Source of the DNA: JBPOIS01 sp052034295 | Lineage (GTDB): Bacteria > Pseudomonadota > Gammaproteobacteria > Pseudomonadales > Moraxellaceae | Assembly: GCA_052034295.1 (NCBI GenBank) | Contig: JBPOIS010000048.1 | Coordinates: 1-8,979 of the forward strand | Length of the DNA stretch: 8,979 bases | Reading direction: 5' to 3' | Shown here: piece after piece, positions 6,356-8,979 of the stretch | How the letters are laid out: each line of letters opens with the position of its first letter | Numbering within the stretch: the stretch's first letter is position 1 | Made by a program: the position numbers and the translations under genes | The notes under the pieces: model-generated | Told to the model about the DNA's origin: nothing | What the model saw: only the letters and a program-made list of their open reading frames with translations | The model's database searches: none

Positions 6356-6751
6356 TTAGTCTGCGGTGGGCTGGGTTTTGTGCGCCAGCGTGTGGGCGTG
6401 CTGTTCCCAGTTTTGCCCATCGAAGGCCACCACCCGCACCTGTGCCGGGGGCTGGTCCAGACAGCGCAGGTTCACATCCACCCCGTCGGGGTTGGAGCGG
6501 GGGATGTAAAAGGGCTTGATGCCGCACACCCGGCAAAACCAGTGCTGGGCCACGCCGGTGTTGAACTGGTACAGGCTCAGCTGGTCCTGACCCTGCAGCA
6601 GCACAAACTGCGCCTTCGCAACGATCAGGTGCAAAAAACCGCTTTTGTGGCAGATGGAGCAGTTGCAGTCTTCCACCTCGACCGAAGCGGGCAGCTGGAC
6701 GCTGAAGCGCACCGTGCCACAGTGGCAGCCGCCTGTGTGGGGGGTCAGCAT
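6356..6751 (-). CDS. GFA/CENP-V family zinc-binding protein within the biotin operon
   Basis: This 131-residue cytosolic protein carries the Cys pattern of the GFA family (glutathione-dependent formaldehyde-activating enzyme, related to the CENP-V domain). GGCHCGTVRF gives Cys9 and Cys11, DCNCSICHKSG gives Cys29, Cys31 and Cys34, and WFCRVCGIKPFY gives Cys73 and Cys76. In the family these bind two zinc ions on a beta-rich fold. Most members have no proven reaction, and the formaldehyde role known for one bacterial enzyme should not be transferred here. Its ATG lies inside the last codons of bioB (7-base overlap, ATGCTGA), the Shine-Dalgarno is weak, and bioF follows after 13 bases, so it is probably translated by coupling and co-expressed with bioB and bioF. 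Why a GFA protein is made with biotin enzymes is not known; chance operon membership is possible. Family assignment is firm. Confidence 0.93.
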   Translation of the reverse strand: MLTPHTGGCHCGTVRFSVQLPASVEVEDCNCSICHKSGFLHLIVAKAQFVLLQGQDQLSLYQFNTGVAQHWFCRVCGIKPFYIPRSNPDGVDVNLRCLDQPPAQVRVVAFDGQNWEQHAHTLAHKTQPTAD

Positions 6752-7764
6752 TGCATCGCATCCACGGCGGTCTGGCGCACATCCGGGCGCGCAGGCTGGC
6801 GGCGCAGTTTCAGGTCATCAAAAAGCTGCTGGTCACGCTGGCGGTCAGCATTGGGGGTGGTGAGCAGCTTTTCCCCGGCAAACAGTGAATTGGCCCCGGC
6901 CAAAAATGCCAGGGCCTGCTCGGCATCGCTGAGCGATTCGCGGCCAGCCGACAGGCGGATCATGCTGTGCGGCATCAGGATCCGCGCCACCGCAATGGTG
7001 CGCACCCACTCCAGCACCGACAGGCGCGGCGTGTCGGCCAGCGGTGTCCCCGCCACCGGCACCAGCAGGTTGATCGGCACCGACTCGGGGTGCACCGGCA
7101 GGGTGGCCAGCTCATGCAGCAGGCCGATGCGGTCCTCGCGACGCTCACCCAGGCCGACGATGCCGCCGCTGCACACCTTCAGGCCCGCCTCGCGCACGTG
7201 CTGGAGCGTGTCCAGCCGCTCGTCGAACTGCCGGGTGCTGATGATGTGGGGGTAATGCTCGCGTGAGGTGTCGAGGTTGTGGTTATAGTAATCCAGACCG
7301 GCTTCGGCCAGCTGCTGCGCCTGATGGGCCGACAGCATGCCGAGGGTCATGCAGGTTTCCAGCCCGAGCGCCTTGACCCCGCGCACCAGTTCCAGCACAT
7401 AGGGCATGTCGCGCTCATGCGGGTTGCGCCATGCAGCACCCATGCAAAAGCGGCTGGAGCCACTGGCCCGCGCCGCCTGTGCCGCCGCCAGCACTTTTTC
7501 CACAGCGAGTTTTTTTTCGGCCTGCAGGGCGGTGTCGTGGTGGCCGGACTGGCTGCAGTAGCTGCAGTCTTCAGGGCAGTTGCCGGTCTTGATCGACAGC
7601 AGGGTACTGACCTGGACCACATTGGGGTCAAAGTGCTGGCGGTGCACCGACTGGGCAGCAAACATCAGGTCATTGAAGGGCAGTTCAAACAGCTCGGCAA
7701 CCTGCGCGCGGGTCCAGTCATTGCGGGGCGGTGCAGTGCGCAAGGACGACAGCAGCTCGGTCAT
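6745..7764 (-). CDS. bioB: Biotin synthase (radical SAM)
   Basis: BioB inserts sulfur into dethiobiotin to make biotin, using two SAM and sacrificing a [2Fe-2S] cluster. The 339-residue protein (E. coli 346) has the radical-SAM [4Fe-4S] motif in GNCPEDCSYCSQS (Cys63, Cys67, Cys70). The [2Fe-2S] ligands are all present at a constant offset of 10 from E. coli: Cys107 (RFCMGAAWR), Cys138 (ETCMTLGML), Cys198 (KVCSGGIVGLGE) and Arg270 (MIRLSAGRE). YYNHNLDTS (159-167) and the C-terminal block FLAGANSLFAGEKLLTT are typical. ATG 7764 has a strong AAGGA at 7 bases. It is the first gene of bioB-GFA-bioF; its stop overlaps the GFA start by 7 bases. A run of eight A (7517-7510, minus strand) encodes Glu83-Lys84-Lys85, just before the second cluster-binding region; the frame is intact. 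Identity is secure. Confidence 0.98.
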   Translation of the reverse strand: MTELLSSLRTAPPRNDWTRAQVAELFELPFNDLMFAAQSVHRQHFDPNVVQVSTLLSIKTGNCPEDCSYCSQSGHHDTALQAEKKLAVEKVLAAAQAARASGSSRFCMGAAWRNPHERDMPYVLELVRGVKALGLETCMTLGMLSAHQAQQLAEAGLDYYNHNLDTSREHYPHIISTRQFDERLDTLQHVREAGLKVCSGGIVGLGERREDRIGLLHELATLPVHPESVPINLLVPVAGTPLADTPRLSVLEWVRTIAVARILMPHSMIRLSAGRESLSDAEQALAFLAGANSLFAGEKLLTTPNADRQRDQQLFDDLKLRRQPARPDVRQTAVDAMQC

Positions 7765-7988
7765 GGCGCATTCCTTGGGATGGCAGCATCAGAAGGGCCA
7801 CAGCATAGCATGGTGACTTTTGCAGGCGAATCAGGACCGCTGCAGGACAGGACGAACGGGACGGCACACCGGGGCCGGGCCTGGGACTGGCCCGCAACAC
7901 CCCGCGGATCTGGGCACGGCCTTGACAGGAACCGGCCCACGCCACCGCCAGCCGATCCGGCCAGAGCGTGGCGTCAGGCGGGCAGGCC
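7765..7988 (-). promoter_or_regulatory. bioB upstream region with candidate promoter
   Basis: This 224-base gap lies between the SCP2 gene stop and the bioB ATG, and no gene was found in it. Nearest bioB, the minus strand reads CATGCTATGCT; TATGCT at 7807-7802 is a candidate -10 about 37 bases before the ATG, with a poor -35 (TTCGCC, 7830-7825) at 17 bases. The octamer GCTATGCT also occurs upstream of psd. Two modest inverted repeats occur, CGGGCC/GGCCCG (7876-7894) and ACGCCAC/GTGGCGT (7939-7974), neither with a T-tract, so they are not convincing terminators. No sequence like the E. coli BirA operator (TTGTAAACC with its inverted copy) was seen. Confidence 0.4.
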
Positions 7989-8519
7989 TCAGCCGATCAG
8001 GCGGGATTTCTGCTCAAGCAGCCAGGTTTTTTTGGCCTGTGCCAGCTCACGCGCCTGGGCCATGGCTTCATGCACGGTTTTGGGCACCCGGGGCACCAGC
8101 AGCTTCGCCGCCTGCGTGAACCACATCAGCAGGCCAAAATCCCCTTCCATCCTGATGGTCCCGGCCTGCATGCCGGTCATGAAGGCGGTGGCGTCACCCT
8201 TGAGCAGGGTGTTGAGGGCCTGCTCGGCACTCTGGAAACGGATGATAAAGTCCGGCTGGCCAGCGGCGGCCTGATGGCGCACCCGACCCTGGTCCAGACG
8301 GAAGCTGCGGCCAATGCCATCTTCGGTGGTTATGCGCAGTGTGTCGCTGCGTCCGGCCAGCATGGCCTGGAATTTTTCATTGGTGAGCGCGAGCTGCTGC
8401 ATGCGCAGCCCCATCAGCACCAGAATCAGGTCCAGCGGCGCGGTGCTGAGCTCGGTGAACGGAATCGACACGCGGGGCACCTTGTTCAGGGTGTCCAGCA
8501 GGGCAGGAGAAATTTTCAT
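7989..8519 (-). CDS. SCP2 sterol-carrier-domain protein
   Basis: This 176-residue soluble protein matches the SCP2 sterol-binding domain pattern. A helical N-terminus (about 1-50) is followed by a beta-rich core with LRITTEDGIGRSFRLDQGRV (61-80), PDFIIRFQSAEQALNTLLKGD (89-109), a helix TAFMTGMQAG, and the typical TIRMEGDFGLLMWF (121-134), then a charged C-terminal helix (148-172). SCP2 domains bind lipids or other hydrophobic ligands; bacterial relatives include the ubiquinone factors UbiJ and UbiT, and UbiT is of similar length, but the sequence is not close enough to name it. ATG 8519 is chosen because the domain and its leading helix begin there; no good Shine-Dalgarno is visible, and the open frame continues to 8735 with unconvincing sequence. 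Paired inverted repeats lie just upstream. A seven-A run encodes a Lys-Lys near the C-terminus. Family likely, role unknown. Confidence 0.82.
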   Translation of the reverse strand: MKISPALLDTLNKVPRVSIPFTELSTAPLDLILVLMGLRMQQLALTNEKFQAMLAGRSDTLRITTEDGIGRSFRLDQGRVRHQAAAGQPDFIIRFQSAEQALNTLLKGDATAFMTGMQAGTIRMEGDFGLLMWFTQAAKLLVPRVPKTVHEAMAQARELAQAKKTWLLEQKSRLIG

Positions 8520-8661
8520 GGTGCGGCAGTTTCCAGACAAATGCACCTGCACAGTGCAGGGGCGGGGGTTGCCTGCCCGGGACAGCCCTGCAATCCAGGT
8601 GCAGGACAGAGGCCAGGGCGGGTCATTCTGGCAGGGATGATGGCGCGTTGCCGGGGCGCGC
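8520..8661 (-). promoter_or_regulatory. Upstream region of the SCP2 gene with two matching inverted repeats
   Basis: Two inverted repeats have the same 6-base arms CCTGCA and TGCAGG. The first, at 8546-8560, extends to a near-perfect 15-base palindrome CCTGCACAGTGCAGG; the second, at 8587-8605, has a 7-base centre. Their centres are 43 bases apart, close to four helical turns. There is no T-tract after either on the minus strand, so they look more like operator sites or RNA hairpins than terminators. The first begins 27 bases upstream of the SCP2 ATG. No clear -10/-35 pair was found. Confidence 0.4.
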
Positions 8662-8970
8662 TCAGTTGATTTCCTGTATGCGGATCGGCTGATGCTCGAC
8701 CGGATCAGCCAGCACCGCCCGGCTGTCGGCACCACGCATGCCCTGACGGCCCAGCCAGGCGCTCAGCAGCAACAGGGACAGCAAAAAACTGGCCGCATAT
8801 CCGGCCACCAGGGACCAGCCCAGCCAGCTGCTCAGCCCACCGGCCACAGCCTTGAGGGACGCAAAATAGCCCATGCCCGCCAGCATGAAGCCCACCCAGC
8901 GCCGGTACGGGGAAAAGAGCAGCGCCAGCAGGCTGGTGATCAGCACCGCCAGACTGACCAGCATCGGCAC
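8662..8970 (-). CDS. Small integral membrane protein of unknown function (start uncertain)
   Basis: The minus-strand frame ends at TGA 8664-8662 and runs open to the right edge of the window. From GTG 8970 it is 102 residues, from ATG 8964 it is 100; neither has a visible Shine-Dalgarno, and the true start could lie beyond base 8979. Three hydrophobic helices are clear: about 4-20 (LVSLAVLITSLLALLF), 25-45, and 50-73 (LGWSLVAGYAASFLLSLLLL). SPYRRW after helix 1 is a positive, probably cytoplasmic, loop, and the last 30 residues (GMRGADSRAVL to QEIN) are a polar tail. I do not recognise the family. It is on the same strand as the SCP2 gene but separated by 142 bases with repeats, so it need not be in the same operon. 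The long hydrophobic pattern supports a real gene over a chance frame. Confidence 0.6.
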   Translation of the reverse strand: MPMLVSLAVLITSLLALLFSPYRRWVGFMLAGMGYFASLKAVAGGLSSWLGWSLVAGYAASFLLSLLLLSAWLGRQGMRGADSRAVLADPVEHQPIRIQEIN

Positions 8971-8979
8971 GGACCATGA

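Noticed and set aside
5476..6519. Plus-strand open frame of 347 codons opposite bioF
   Set aside because: It is antisense to a complete, conserved bioF and its composition is Gln/Gly/His-rich without recognisable motifs.
7510..7517. A8 run in bioB as a phase-variable or programmed frameshift site
   Set aside because: The frame is intact, the run is short for phase variation, and similar runs occur wherever this sequence encodes Lys-Lys, so codon use explains it.
7876..7974. Inverted repeats between bioB and the SCP2 gene as a terminator
   Set aside because: Neither repeat is followed by a T-tract on the minus strand, and one has a 22-base loop.
1..8979. CRISPR array, tRNA/rRNA genes, insertion sequence or prophage genes
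   Set aside because: No regularly spaced repeats, cloverleaf-like conserved tRNA segments, transposase-like proteins or terminal inverted repeats were seen.

Overview
The window looks like ordinary chromosome from a GC-rich gammaproteobacterium. The evidence is the cmoA-cmoB pair (tRNA wobble-uridine modification, typical of Gammaproteobacteria), a proteobacterial phosphatidylserine decarboxylase, and a YedI-type DUF808 protein. The order cannot be fixed from sequence alone. No mobile element, CRISPR array, tRNA, rRNA or phage gene was seen. Nearly every base is in a recognisable gene, and intergenic gaps are short.

Layout from left to right. (1) Bases 2-112 hold the 3' end of an unidentified plus-strand gene. 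A strong intrinsic terminator follows, whose T-tract ends 3 bases before the cmoA start codon. (2) cmoA (160-891) and cmoB (891-1901) overlap by one base and together make 5-carboxymethoxyuridine at tRNA position 34. (3) Convergent to them, a minus-strand operon runs psd (4641-3787), a DUF808/YedI-like membrane protein (3771-2818) and an EamA/DMT exporter (2807-1920), with 15- and 10-base gaps. (4) dtd (4756-5193, plus) is divergent from psd, with a 114-base shared control region. (5) A second minus-strand operon holds bioB (7764-6745), a GFA/CENP-V-type zinc protein (6751-6356) and bioF (6342-5203); the bioB stop overlaps the GFA start. (6) At the right edge, also on the minus strand, are an SCP2-domain protein (8519-7989) and a small membrane protein (8970-8662, start uncertain).

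Functionally the window mixes translation quality and decoding (cmoAB, dtd), membrane lipid synthesis (psd with two membrane proteins of unknown role) and the late biotin pathway (bioF makes 7-keto-8-aminopelargonate, bioB closes the thiophane ring). bioA, bioC, bioD and bioH are not here.

No clearly novel system is visible. The points most worth a second look are the GFA-family gene embedded in the biotin operon, the terminator touching the cmoA start codon, a hairpin that buries the cmoB ribosome-binding site, the DUF808 gene coupled to psd, and paired inverted repeats with identical arms upstream of the SCP2 gene.
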